A stretch of 64,000 nt of DNA, taken from Candidatus Polarisedimenticolaceae bacterium (GTDB taxonomy: Bacteria; Acidobacteriota; Polarisedimenticolia; Polarisedimenticolales; DASRJG01). The notes under the pieces were generated by a model that worked only from the letters and a program-made list of their open reading frames with translations, searched no databases and was not told the DNA's origin. The stretch spans positions 62,001 through 126,000 of the forward strand of contig DASUCV010000020.1 in assembly GCA_036275915.1 (NCBI GenBank), in the 5' to 3' direction. The position numbers were made by a program, and so were the translations under genes. Shown here piece after piece: positions 42,473-51,216 of this stretch. Position 1 is the stretch's first letter. Each line of letters starts with the position of its first letter.

Positions 42473-45400
42473 TCACCGGCCCTTCGGCGTTTCGACGTGG
42501 GGCTGCCTGGACGGGGCCCCCTTGCGCCAGAAGATCTCTTGCTCGATCGTCAGCGGGTAGACCGCCGGGTCCCACTTCGCGGTGATCTGCCGCTTCACGT
42601 CCTCGACGCGCTTGCCGACGAGCGCGGCGTCCTCGGTGTCGGCGAGGTACGTAAGACGCAGCACCGCCGGCGCCTTGTGCAGCTCGCCCACGAGCAGGTC
42701 GATGCGCGGCCGCCAGGGAACGCGAATGTCGGTCGAGCCGGGCTCGAACGCGGCGTCCGAGAGGTCGATCGCGACGACGCGGAAGATCGACGCGCCGAAG
42801 TCGATGCCGAGCGCCTTGCCCCGCGTGGCGCGCTCGACGCGCTGCCCCGGCGTCGACATGCGGAAGCCGCTCGGCAGCGTCCTCTCGTCGAGCTTCAGGA
42901 TGAAGTTGCTGCCGCGGTCCTCGTTCGGGACGATCGCGCAGGTGATGTGGTAGCGCCCGTAGGCGTCGGTCGTCGCCTGGAGGCCGCGCACGGTCACGAG
43001 GCGCACGCCTGCGATCCCGCCTTCGCCTTCGTCCTGCACGCCGTTCCTGTTCGCGTCGTTCCAGACCTTGCCGAGGACGTCGGTGCAGTCGAAGTTCGGG
43101 TCGGGCGCGACGCGGACCGTCGCCGTCGCCTCGCCGGAGATCGCCGCTCCGGTGAGGCCGTCCACGACGCGGGCCCGGTTGACGTACTCTCCTTCGCTCA
43201 CGCCGGGGCCGACGGCGAGGAGGAGCTTGATCGTGCGCGACTGCGTGCCCGCCAGCGCGAGGCCGGTCCAGCGCAGCTCGCGGCCGGCGGCGGCGGGCTC
43301 CGCGGGCGTGCCGTCGACGAGCGCGGAGCGCGGCACGTACGTGAACCCAGCCGGGAAGTCGTCGACGACGCTAATGTCGGTGAGCAGCGCCCCCGACACG
43401 TTGTCGACGGTGATCGTGTAGGGCACGAGCTGCCCGCGGGTCACGTCGATGAGCGGCGTCGTCTTCGTGATCGCGACGGCGCCCGCGAGCTGCGGGTCGA
43501 GCGGGATGTGGTTGTCGAAGATCTGGCTCGTGCCGGGCGATCCGGTTCCGTCGAGCACGAGGTGGAGGTAGTAGATCGTCCCGGGCGTGCGGGCCTGGAC
43601 CGCGGGAGTCGGTGCGTCCTGAGACGGCTCCGCCTCGCAGTAGAGGGTGGTCGACGGGATCGCGTCGCCGGCGCCGGCGGGACAAGCGGGCACCGAGAAC
43701 GCCGCGGTCGCCGCGTCGGTGGCCGGCGGGATGATCTGCGAGGGACCGTTCACGTAAGACGAGCCCGGAGGCGCCGCGACCGCGATGACGTAGTCGCTTC
43801 CGCTCGGGCAGGCCGGGTCGCTGAAGTTGAGGTCGAACTTGTAGTAGCCGCTCCCGAGCGTGACCTGGCCCTGCTGGGCCGGATCGTCGAAGCAGCCCGC
43901 CGGCAGCGGCGCGCCGCCGCCGCCCTGAAGCAGCGTGAGCGTCGCCCCCCCGATCGGGATGCGCGCCATCGCGTTGTAGACGACGCCGTTCGGCGTGATC
44001 GGCAGGTTGAGGCCCTGGAGGTTCGCGCCGGCCGAGACGGTGACGCCCGTGATCCGCTGCGGTCCGTTCGTGAACGGCGAGGACGCGCGTCCCAGGGTGG
44101 CGGTCGTCGCGACGGCACCCGGGGCGCGGAAACGGATCTCGTACGGACTGCCGGAGACGTCGTTCGGCTCGACGTTGACGAACCGGTAGGCGCCGTTCGC
44201 GTCGGTGAGCGAGGTGTGGAGGATCTGGTTGTCGCGGTAGAGATCGACCGCCCAGCCGATGAGCGGGCGCTCGCCGGTGTCCTGAATCTGGTCGAAGTCG
44301 GCGTCGCGCCAGGCCGATCCGTTCAAGACCGCGACACCGGGCACGCCGCCGACCGCGATCGAGACGGACGCGCTCGCCGTCTGCGTCGGAGTGTTCCATG
44401 TGACGTCGGCCGTGTTCGTGACCACGGTGCCCAGAGCGAGGCTGGGATCGAGGGTGGCCCGGAACCGGAGCGTCACGGTCGCGCCCGGAGCGAGCGGGCC
44501 GTACGCGGTGCCGAAGTCGGCGGTGATCGTGGTACCGGCGACGGTGACTCCGGTCGCGGAGCCGTTCATCGTCGCGGAGCCGGGCACGTAGGCGAGCTGG
44601 CCGGCGGGGAGCGCGTCGGTGATGACGACGGTCAGCGCGGGGACGGCCGCGAAGTTCGTGACCGTGACGACGTAGTCGAGCTGCGCGCCCGGAATCGCCG
44701 GGCCGCCGCCGACCACCGAGACCTGCTTCGTGATCGAGAGCTCCTGGACCGCGCCGACCACGACGACCGTCGGCTGCGCGCCGTTCGCGGGGTCGCCGTC
44801 GCCGTCGGTGAGGAGATCCGGTAGCTCGACGCTGTGGACGGTCGCCTGGTTGACGATGAGCGTGCCGGCCGGGGTGCCTGGGACGACGCGTAGCTCGTAC
44901 TGGACGACCGCCGAGCCGTGCGCGGGGATCGTGCCGACGGCGATTCCCGAGGCGAGCGGCGCCACGCCGCCGTCGGGCTGGCCGACCGCGGCGCCATTGA
45001 GCGTCGTGGTGTTCGCGACGTAGGTCGTGTTCGCGGGAACCGCGTCGATCAGCACGACGCCGGTCGACGGGATCGCCGCGGAATTCTGGATCGTGATCGT
45101 GTAGCGGAGGACGTCGCCCGGATCGACGACGCCCGGTGTCCCGAGGTCGACGGCGAGCGCCGCCGTCTTCGTCGCGTAGAGCAGCGGATGGTTGCCGACG
45201 ACGTTACGCGTCGGGTCGTCGGGGATCGGCGTGCGAGGGTCGTCGGACGGCGCATCGACGATGCCCGGCGTCGCGCTGACGAACCCCTGGTTCGAGATGA
45301 TCGTGCCGTCGAGGACGGCGGGGTCGATCACGACGTCGAAGACGATCGTCGCGGTGGTACCGACGGGCATCGAGCCGGGCGTCGGATCCGACGGCGGGTG

Positions 45401-47530
45401 AATCAACATGCCGGAGACGAGCGCCGAGGTCCCGCCGACGTCGGCGACGACCGCACCATTGAGGCGCGTGCTGCCCGCGACGTACGCCGTGTTCGCGGGG
45501 ATGGCATCTCGTATGACGGCGCCGGTGGCGGCCGCGTTCCCGATGTTCTGGACGGTGATCGTGTAGCGCAGGGTCTCGCCGGCGAGGAGCACGTTCGGGT
45601 CGCCGGTCATGTCGGTCGAGATCTTCTGAACACGGAACGCCGGCGAGGCCTGGATCGTGACGCGGGTCGGATCCTCGTCTCCCGCGACGAGCGGGTCGGC
45701 CGTCCCGTTCACGTTCGGGTCGTCGCTCAGGGCGACGACCGTATTGTTCGGAAGCCGCGAAGACGCCTGGTTCGTGACGACCGTGCCGTTCGTGAGCGCC
45801 GGCGCCAGCCGGATGTCGAACTGGATGGTGAGCGAGCTGTTGGCGGGGAGGCTCAGGCTCCGGACGTCGAGAACGCCGGTGCCGTTCGTGCCGCCGTTCG
45901 CGCTCGTGCTGCCCGTGTTGGCCCCCGGGGGAACCGTGACGAGCGTCAGCGTGCCGGGCACGTACGCGGGCCCGGGGTTCATCGCCCCCATGTCGTCGAA
46001 GATCCGGAAATTGTTGAGCGGCTGGTCGGTCGTCCGGAAGCGCAGCGTGTACCGCAGCGTGTCGCCCGGAGCCGCGGTCGTCGTGGGATCGACTCCGGTG
46101 GTCCGGTCCGCGGCGGTCTTCTCGAAGAAGAACCCGGTGAGCGCCGTGTTGACGGTGAAGGCGTCCTGGAAATCGACGATGGCGGGCGTGCCGTCCGTCA
46201 ACGTCCGGTTGTAGGCGACTCGGCTCGCGTTGCTGCTGTCGCCGTTGAACCATTGGATCGCGCCCGCGATGTTCGTGAGCGCGACACCGTTCTGCGTGTT
46301 GGCGTCGAGCTGCGTGCGGTAGTGGACGATGAGGCGCTGGCCGGCGGCGATCGATCCCGCCGCCGTGAGCATCTTCAAGTCGAGCCGGCACGCGGGAGCG
46401 GGAGACCAGCTCAGCGTGTAATCGACCCCCGCGGCGAGCGGTCCCTTGCCCGCGACCGGGGTCACGCCGTCGGCGGCGAACACCTGCGCGCTCTGGATCT
46501 CCGGCGTCAGGTCGCACATGCCGCCGGTGGCGCCGTTCGGGAGCAGGTCGCGCAGCGTCACGTCCCAGGCGTCGGAGAGCCCGGTGTTCGCCGTGTCGAG
46601 GGTGAAGGTCCCCCACTGGCCCAGGTTCATCGTGGCCGGCCCCGACTTGTCGACGGTGAGCACCGGCGCCGCAATCGTGAGTGGCGGCGAGATGCCGTTC
46701 TCGCCGGGAAGCGGCTGGTAGAACACGCCGTCGATGAGCCGGCCGAACTGCCAGGTCGCCGTGTTGACGAACTGCTTCCCGGGCGTGTTCACCGCCGGGT
46801 CGTCGTTGAGGACGACCGTGAGGTTGACCGCGAACTGCCGCCCGGCGTTGACGATCGGGATGCCGTCGAAGGTCAGGAAGCCGTTGTTGTTGGTGAAGGT
46901 GTGCGGGACCGGTGTGCCGTCGTCGAGCCAGGTGGCCGTCTCGCTCACCACGCTCAGGTCGACGCCGGTCGCCGTGAGGTCGTCCCAGACCGTGATGCTG
47001 TGGAGATCGTTGACGCTTCCCTGAGTGTCGATGACGGTGCCGGTGCCCGGGTCGAACAGCACCGGGATGACGAGCTTCCACGTGAACGGGACACCGATCG
47101 TGGCGGTCGTCCGGTTCGTCGGGACGTTCTGCTTGTCGATCTTCTCGACCGGGATCAGCAGGCTCAGGCAGTGCTGCTGGACCGAGGTCGACGAGCTGTT
47201 GACGAACCAGATCTTGTTGCCCTGCGCGTTGAGGTTGCAGGACATGTTCCCGGTGTGGACGACGTTGTCGAAGATGAGCAACGTGCTCGAGGGCAGGCTG
47301 CCGAACCAGCTGATGTTCGAGGTCAGAGGGTTCGATGCCGGGTAGTTCCGGATCGTGCACTCGCCGTCGATGTTGATCTGCGCCGGAGGGTTGGGGTAGT
47401 TGACGAAGCCGTCGATGATCCCGCCGGCCTGAGCAACGCAGTCGAGCGCGAGCGCCGGAGCCGCGGACAGCAAGCACACCGCGACGGCGAGGCCGACGAC
47501 TGTCGCGAGTTTCTTGACGCTGAACCGCAC
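42473..47530 (-). CDS. Giant DUF11 / SdrD B-like repeat surface protein
   Basis: A 1685-residue protein starting at a GTG with GGGGGAG as ribosome site; the signal peptide ends near APALALDC. About six DUF11 (TIGR01451) repeats are visible. Each combines a K-x-based opening, GDTLRYTLRF- or GETLRYTITV-type strands and a D-x-P-[AP]-x-T-x-YV-x-G-[ST] ending, as in AIPANTAYVAGSTRLNG. Two SdrD B-like domains (WRDADFDQIQDTGERPLIGW and VWNDANRNGVQDEGEGGIAG) carry calcium-type Asp/Asn loops. The C-terminal about 120 residues are charged and non-repetitive. It resembles isopeptide/adhesin-like surface stalks. A c-di-GMP riboswitch occupies its leader. The OmpA-barrel gene overlaps its stop or lies 5 bases after it. 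Confidence 0.85.
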   Translation of the reverse strand: MRFSVKKLATVVGLAVAVCLLSAAPALALDCVAQAGGIIDGFVNYPNPPAQINIDGECTIRNYPASNPLTSNISWFGSLPSSTLLIFDNVVHTGNMSCNLNAQGNKIWFVNSSSTSVQQHCLSLLIPVEKIDKQNVPTNRTTATIGVPFTWKLVIPVLFDPGTGTVIDTQGSVNDLHSITVWDDLTATGVDLSVVSETATWLDDGTPVPHTFTNNNGFLTFDGIPIVNAGRQFAVNLTVVLNDDPAVNTPGKQFVNTATWQFGRLIDGVFYQPLPGENGISPPLTIAAPVLTVDKSGPATMNLGQWGTFTLDTANTGLSDAWDVTLRDLLPNGATGGMCDLTPEIQSAQVFAADGVTPVAGKGPLAAGVDYTLSWSPAPACRLDLKMLTAAGSIAAGQRLIVHYRTQLDANTQNGVALTNIAGAIQWFNGDSSNASRVAYNRTLTDGTPAIVDFQDAFTVNTALTGFFFEKTAADRTTGVDPTTTAAPGDTLRYTLRFRTTDQPLNNFRIFDDMGAMNPGPAYVPGTLTLVTVPPGANTGSTSANGGTNGTGVLDVRSLSLPANSSLTIQFDIRLAPALTNGTVVTNQASSRLPNNTVVALSDDPNVNGTADPLVAGDEDPTRVTIQASPAFRVQKISTDMTGDPNVLLAGETLRYTITVQNIGNAAATGAVIRDAIPANTAYVAGSTRLNGAVVADVGGTSALVSGMLIHPPSDPTPGSMPVGTTATIVFDVVIDPAVLDGTIISNQGFVSATPGIVDAPSDDPRTPIPDDPTRNVVGNHPLLYATKTAALAVDLGTPGVVDPGDVLRYTITIQNSAAIPSTGVVLIDAVPANTTYVANTTTLNGAAVGQPDGGVAPLASGIAVGTIPAHGSAVVQYELRVVPGTPAGTLIVNQATVHSVELPDLLTDGDGDPANGAQPTVVVVGAVQELSITKQVSVVGGGPAIPGAQLDYVVTVTNFAAVPALTVVITDALPAGQLAYVPGSATMNGSATGVTVAGTTITADFGTAYGPLAPGATVTLRFRATLDPSLALGTVVTNTADVTWNTPTQTASASVSIAVGGVPGVAVLNGSAWRDADFDQIQDTGERPLIGWAVDLYRDNQILHTSLTDANGAYRFVNVEPNDVSGSPYEIRFRAPGAVATTATLGRASSPFTNGPQRITGVTVSAGANLQGLNLPITPNGVVYNAMARIPIGGATLTLLQGGGGAPLPAGCFDDPAQQGQVTLGSGYYKFDLNFSDPACPSGSDYVIAVAAPPGSSYVNGPSQIIPPATDAATAAFSVPACPAGAGDAIPSTTLYCEAEPSQDAPTPAVQARTPGTIYYLHLVLDGTGSPGTSQIFDNHIPLDPQLAGAVAITKTTPLIDVTRGQLVPYTITVDNVSGALLTDISVVDDFPAGFTYVPRSALVDGTPAEPAAAGRELRWTGLALAGTQSRTIKLLLAVGPGVSEGEYVNRARVVDGLTGAAISGEATATVRVAPDPNFDCTDVLGKVWNDANRNGVQDEGEGGIAGVRLVTVRGLQATTDAYGRYHITCAIVPNEDRGSNFILKLDERTLPSGFRMSTPGQRVERATRGKALGIDFGASIFRVVAIDLSDAAFEPGSTDIRVPWRPRIDLLVGELHKAPAVLRLTYLADTEDAALVGKRVEDVKRQITAKWDPAVYPLTIEQEIFWRKGAPSRQPHVETPKGR

Positions 47531-47586
47531 GCGCTCCCCCGTTCTCGCTTCCGTAATCCGGTCAACAGAGCTCGGGGCCGCGGCAA

Positions 47587-47606
47587 CAGCCCGATACGTC
47601 GGGCTG
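47587..47606 (-). other. 8-bp hairpin after the riboswitch (expression-platform candidate)
   Basis: CAGCCCGA and TCGGGCTG flank a four-base loop (CGTA on the minus strand). It follows the aptamer by about a base. No U-tract follows, so a simple intrinsic terminator is unlikely. It could be part of a folding switch or a Rho-related platform. Confidence 0.45.
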
Positions 47607-47607
47607 G

Positions 47608-47698
47608 ATTCCGGCGGTCCCGCTGCCTTGGGGCCCCCATGGCCCGTTAGACCGGTGACTTTGCGTCGCCACCTTTCGATGGCTTTGCCTTTGTCAGA
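47608..47698 (-). promoter_or_regulatory. Cyclic-di-GMP-I (GEMM) riboswitch aptamer
   Basis: On the minus strand, AAAGGCAAAGCC is followed by AUC, a GAAA tetraloop and GGUGGC, making a perfect 6-bp stem (GCCAUC/GGUGGC, one G-U). Next comes the hallmark GACGCAAAGUCACCGGUCUAA. A second stem-loop (GGGCC...GGCCC) follows, then CAAGGCAGCGGGACCGCC. These match the conserved core of GEMM-I: GGCAAA, tetraloop, GACGCAAAGYCACCGGYCUAA, and AGCGGG. It ends 77 bases before the GTG of the DUF11 gene, so c-di-GMP should set that gene's expression within the operon. Confidence 0.88.
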
Positions 47699-47727
47699 AT
47701 CGAATCAGATGCGCACTCCTCCTGTGG

Positions 47728-48735
47728 TCATGCAGCCGGCAAGAAATCGATCGGATAGACGATGGTCAGCGCGGGCACGTCCTTCGCGCCGAAGTTGATC
47801 GCGCGCACGCGCTGGACGACCTGCGCCGCGAGCGCCGGTGCTTTCATGTCGGACGATTGCAGCGTGCACATCGACACGCTGCCGTCCGGCTCGATCGTCA
47901 GCTTCAGCACCATTTGACCCTTCAACGTCGGGTCGTTGCGCAGCTCTTCGTGGTAGAGCCGGTAGAACGACGACTTGTGCCGGTCGAAGACGATCTGGAT
48001 CTCTTCGTCCGTGCGGCCCGGCTTCGCTCCCGGACCCCCGGTCGATCCGTCGGCGGAGCCCGACCCCGATCCGCCGTGGCCGCGCGAGCCGCCGCCTCCG
48101 CCGATCCCGGCGAGCGCGTCCGTGGCGCGTCCCACGGCGACGCCCTGCATCCCGCCGCCGCCTGCGCCGCCCGTGCCTCCGCCACCGCCGCCGACGCTCC
48201 GGCTGAGCGCCGCGGAGTTGATTCCGCCGCTTCCGCCCGGAACGGCGTTGAGCAGGTAGTCACGCGGCGAGCTCGTGTTCGCGTCGGCCGCTGCTTTCAG
48301 GTGCGCCTGGGCGCCGAGGCTGATCGAGCTCTTGTCGTCCGCCACGCTCGCGATCTGGTCACGGAACGCCAGGATGCCGGTGTTCCCCACCTTCGGCTTC
48401 GGCGGCGCCGCGCTCGGAGTCTCGGTCGCGCCTTCGGGCAGGCCCGGAGGGTTCGCGGCGAGCGGCGCTTCGGGCGCGGCCGGTGCCGACGGCGTCGGCA
48501 CGTGGGACGGCGTCTTGGGCCCCGCGGGGAGCACGCCACCCTTCGGAAGGGGCAGCGCCGCGCGCAGTGGCAGCGGATCCGGCGGCGGAGGCGGTCGATG
48601 GAAGACCACCTCGACCTCATCGGGCTGCGCCATGCGGCGAAGCGGCCCGGCCGGTATCGCCAAAACCACCGCGGCCACCACGCCGTGAATCGCGAGGCTC
48701 TTCAGAAAGGCGCGGGATTGCAGGTTCGTCGCCAC
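47728..48735 (-). CDS. TonB-like energy transducer with AgmX/PglI C-terminal domain
   Basis: A 335-residue protein starting at a GTG with GAGGTGG upstream. One N-terminal membrane segment (about 12-28) is followed by a Pro-rich stretch (RPPPPPDPLPLRAALPLP), a polar linker, a long Gly-rich region (about 178-235) and a C-terminal globular domain (about 245-335). That domain opens IQIVFDRHKSSFYRLYHEEL and continues DPTLKGQMVLKLTIEPDGSV, the pattern of the AgmX/PglI (GltJ-type) relatives of TonB. It should couple the ExbB-ExbD motor to an outer-membrane or periplasmic partner. It lies 9 bases after exbD2. Confidence 0.85.
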   Translation of the reverse strand: MATNLQSRAFLKSLAIHGVVAAVVLAIPAGPLRRMAQPDEVEVVFHRPPPPPDPLPLRAALPLPKGGVLPAGPKTPSHVPTPSAPAAPEAPLAANPPGLPEGATETPSAAPPKPKVGNTGILAFRDQIASVADDKSSISLGAQAHLKAAADANTSSPRDYLLNAVPGGSGGINSAALSRSVGGGGGGTGGAGGGGMQGVAVGRATDALAGIGGGGGSRGHGGSGSGSADGSTGGPGAKPGRTDEEIQIVFDRHKSSFYRLYHEELRNDPTLKGQMVLKLTIEPDGSVSMCTLQSSDMKAPALAAQVVQRVRAINFGAKDVPALTIVYPIDFLPAA

Positions 48736-48744
48736 GCATCCACC

Positions 48745-49209
48745 TCACTCGGTCGTGATGACGCCGATCTTGAGATCGTCGACTCCCGACTTGGCGAGAT
48801 CGACGATGCGGAGGACGCCCTCGTAGTTCAGGCGGTCATCCGCGGCGAGGAACAGCACACGCTGATCCCGGGGCCGGGCACCGAGAAGCTCACGCACGCG
48901 CGTGGGAAGCTCGGCGACGGGGATGTCCTTGTCGGCCAGGCTGACCCGGCAGTCGGCCGGGAGCCCTCGATGGGCCGGCGGCTCGAGGATGCCGCACGTC
49001 CCCGAAGCGATGCGCAGCACGACCTGCGACTGCTCGGCCGCCGTCGGGGCGGCCTCGACCGACGTGCGCGGGGTGTTGACGTCGTACCCCTCCAGCATGA
49101 GGGGGACGACGACCATGAAGATGATCAGCAGCACGAGCACGACGTCGACCAAGGGGGTGACGTTGATCTCGGACTGAAGACCGGTGTCGGAACTGCCGCT
49201 CATCTGCAT
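48745..49209 (-). CDS. ExbD/TolR-family motor protein 2
   Basis: A 154-residue protein with one membrane helix preceded by [19 protein letters not shown]; Asp22 is the conserved proton-carrying residue. The periplasmic part is longer than in ExbD1 and contains an inserted segment with two cysteines (SGTCGILEPPAHRGLPADC). The start at 49209 is chosen for distance to the upstream stop; an ATG at 49203 is equally possible. It works with ExbB in a proton channel complex. It lies 4 bases after exbD1. Confidence 0.88.
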   Translation of the reverse strand: MQMSGSSDTGLQSEINVTPLVDVVLVLLIIFMVVVPLMLEGYDVNTPRTSVEAAPTAAEQSQVVLRIASGTCGILEPPAHRGLPADCRVSLADKDIPVAELPTRVRELLGARPRDQRVLFLAADDRLNYEGVLRIVDLAKSGVDDLKIGVITTE

Positions 49210-49213
49210 GATC

Positions 49214-49639
49214 TCAGCCCCTCCGCGTGTGCGTGCCGGCGCGCTCGGCGATGAGGGCGACCCCATCGAAGCCGGCCTGCTCGATGGCGAGCATCGTCTG
49301 GCGGATCTCTCCGAACGGAAGCCGCGCATCGCACTGCAGCACGACTTTGGGGTTCTTCTCCGCTCCCGCGGCCGCACGGAGCCCATCGCCGAAGCTCGCC
49401 GCCGGGACCTGCTTGTCCTCGATCCAGAGCACGCCCTTCTCGTCGAGCGTGACGAGGATCCGGTCGCTGGTCCCCTGCTGCGTCGGCCTCTCCGTCGCCG
49501 GCAGGTTGATCTCCGGCCCCGGCCCCTTCTGCATGTTGGGGGCCATGACCATGAAGATGATCAGCAAGACCAGCACCACGTCCACGAGCGGCGTGACGTT
49601 GATCGTCGAGCGGATCTTGGGGATTTCACCGAGTCGCAT
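49214..49639 (-). CDS. ExbD/TolR-family motor protein 1
   Basis: A 141-residue protein with the same membrane motif [19 protein letters not shown], Asp20 being the conserved proton-path residue. The periplasmic domain is a compact TolR/ExbD-like fold ([43 protein letters not shown]). The start overlaps the end of exbB by 14 bases, which indicates tight coupling. Two different ExbD subunits in one operon suggest a mixed motor with distinct stator partners. Confidence 0.9.
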   Translation of the reverse strand: MRLGEIPKIRSTINVTPLVDVVLVLLIIFMVMAPNMQKGPGPEINLPATERPTQQGTSDRILVTLDEKGVLWIEDKQVPAASFGDGLRAAAGAEKNPKVVLQCDARLPFGEIRQTMLAIEQAGFDGVALIAERAGTHTRRG

Positions 49640-50303
49640 GGAGTTCCTTGTGCGTCTTGAACAGGACGTTCACGATCTCGTTCGAGGCCTGGTTGATCTC
49701 GACCTGGAAGCGCTCGAGGTCCCCCGTGAAGTGGTTGAACGCGACGACCGCGGGGATCGCGACGAAGATGCCGAGCGCGGTCGCGACGAGCGCCTCGGCG
49801 ATACCGCCGGAGACCGCCGCCATCCCGCCGGAGCCGGTGGCCGCGATGCCGCGGAAGGCGTTGATGATCCCGACGACCGTTCCGAAGAGGCCGATGAACG
49901 GCGCGGTCGATCCGATCGTCGCCAGGGAGCTGAGGCCGCGGCGCATCTCGATGAGCGCCTCGATCTTCGAGTGCTCGAGCGCGCTCGTGACCAGCTCCTC
50001 CTGCGTCTCGGAATCGCTGCCGCACTCCTTGGCGCCGGCGAACTCCGTGAGGCCGGCGGACACGACCTGCGCCACGTACGAGCTCTGATGCTGCTTGGCG
50101 GCGACGATCGTTTCCTTCACCTCACCCGCGCGGAGGGACTTCGCGAAGGCGGGGCGAAACATCTGCCATTGCTTCTGGGCCGCGCGGAACTTGCGGTACT
50201 TGTCGAGGATCACCGTCACCGAGAAGACCGAGAGCACGGCGAGGCACCCCATGACCGCGAGGCCGAAGAGTCCGACGTTTCCCAACAGCTCCGTCAAGCT
50301 CAT
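49626..50303 (-). CDS. ExbB/TolQ/MotA-family proton channel subunit
   Basis: A 225-residue protein with three membrane helices (about 12-32, 128-155, 168-192), a cytoplasmic loop between the first and second, and the conserved [20 protein letters not shown] and [20 protein letters not shown] segments that line the channel. It forms the pentameric part of the motor in the inner membrane. Its ATG overlaps the small upstream gene (ATGA) and its 3' end overlaps exbD1, placing it in the centre of the operon. Confidence 0.93.
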   Translation of the reverse strand: MSLTELLGNVGLFGLAVMGCLAVLSVFSVTVILDKYRKFRAAQKQWQMFRPAFAKSLRAGEVKETIVAAKQHQSSYVAQVVSAGLTEFAGAKECGSDSETQEELVTSALEHSKIEALIEMRRGLSSLATIGSTAPFIGLFGTVVGIINAFRGIAATGSGGMAAVSGGIAEALVATALGIFVAIPAVVAFNHFTGDLERFQVEINQASNEIVNVLFKTHKELHATR

Positions 50304-50620
50304 GACTTGCTCCTAGGCGCCGCAGGGGGGCGCGTCGTTTCCGATCGAATCTCGTAGTAGCTGAGCGCTCTCAGGAAGACCTCCCGGTCGACCGGGGTCT
50401 TGGAGTCGTCGAGCAACGGCGCGATCCCGAGCGCGTCGCCCAGCTCCGAGCTCTTCCACGGGACGATGACCAGCGCCTTCGGCGCCTCCTGGTTGCCCAG
50501 GATCGACATGCCGTCGAGCGTCTTCGGGTCTTGCTTCGCCGGCTCCTTCGCCGGAGGCTTCTTGTCGTCGGCGAGCGCGACGCCCGCGACGAGGAGCAGG
50601 AGGCATACGCTCTTCTTCAT
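50300..50620 (-). CDS. Small exported conserved protein of the TolQR/TonB operon
   Basis: A 106-residue protein with a signal peptide ([19 protein letters not shown]), a Lys/Pro-rich linker and the core [26 protein letters not shown] and [18 protein letters not shown] recall similar short proteins in TPR-ExbB-ExbD-TonB operons of gammaproteobacteria, but no function is known to me. Both ends overlap neighbours by 4 bases (ATGA). It is a candidate accessory subunit of the motor complex. Confidence 0.7.
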   Translation of the reverse strand: MKKSVCLLLLVAGVALADDKKPPAKEPAKQDPKTLDGMSILGNQEAPKALVIVPWKSSELGDALGIAPLLDDSKTPVDREVFLRALSYYEIRSETTRPPAAPRSKS

Positions 50621-51216
50621 GGCTTCACCTCTCGCGACCGCAGATCGGCGATCCACTTCCCGACGTCCGGATCGTCGAAGACGAGCCGGCGATACGCCTC
50701 GTAGTGCGCGAGCGCGCACGACATGTCTCCGAGGTAGAGGTCGCAGAGAATGGCGAGGTTCTTGTGCGCGTAGTGGTAGTCCGGGAAGGCCGCGAGCGCG
50801 GCCTCGTAGCTGGCCCGTGCCTGCGCGAACTCTCCCTTCCGCCGCTGCACCATGCCCAGCTCGTTGTAGGCGGCGGGATGGCGCGGATTCAGCTCGAGCG
50901 CCTTCGTGAGCGTCGCCTCGGCGCGGTCGAGATCGCCGGTGCGCGCATAGGCGATGCCGAGATCGATGAACGCCGGCGTCAGCGTCGGCGCGCGCTCGGT
51001 CACCTTCGAGAGGATCGCGATCGCCTGGTCGTACTTGCCCGTCTCGGCGAGCCTCTCCGCCGCCTCGTAATCCGAGCGCACGTCGCCCGCCGCCTTCACG
51101 CGCTGCGTGATCGTGAAGCCGCTCGCATCTTTCGCGACCTCCACCTTGGCGAGCTTTTCGGCCGCCGGCGAGACCGTGGCGGCGAGGAGCACGCTGAGGA
51201 CCATGTGCGTTTTCAT
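50617..51216 (-). CDS. Exported TPR protein
   Basis: A 199-residue protein with a signal peptide ending near SPAAEK. Three to four TPR units are visible: [59 protein letters not shown] and [20 protein letters not shown]. It probably serves as a periplasmic scaffold. The ATG overlaps the stop of the long TPR lipoprotein (ATGA) and its stop overlaps the next start, so it is stoichiometrically coupled in the operon. Confidence 0.82.
   Translation of the reverse strand: MKTHMVLSVLLAATVSPAAEKLAKVEVAKDASGFTITQRVKAAGDVRSDYEAAERLAETGKYDQAIAILSKVTERAPTLTPAFIDLGIAYARTGDLDRAEATLTKALELNPRHPAAYNELGMVQRRKGEFAQARASYEAALAAFPDYHYAHKNLAILCDLYLGDMSCALAHYEAYRRLVFDDPDVGKWIADLRSREVKP

Noticed and set aside
44918-47650. 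Plus-strand 910-codon frame opposite the DUF11 gene
   Set aside because: Low-complexity Arg/Asp/Val product, no start context, and it crosses the riboswitch; the minus strand has repeated DUF11 domains.
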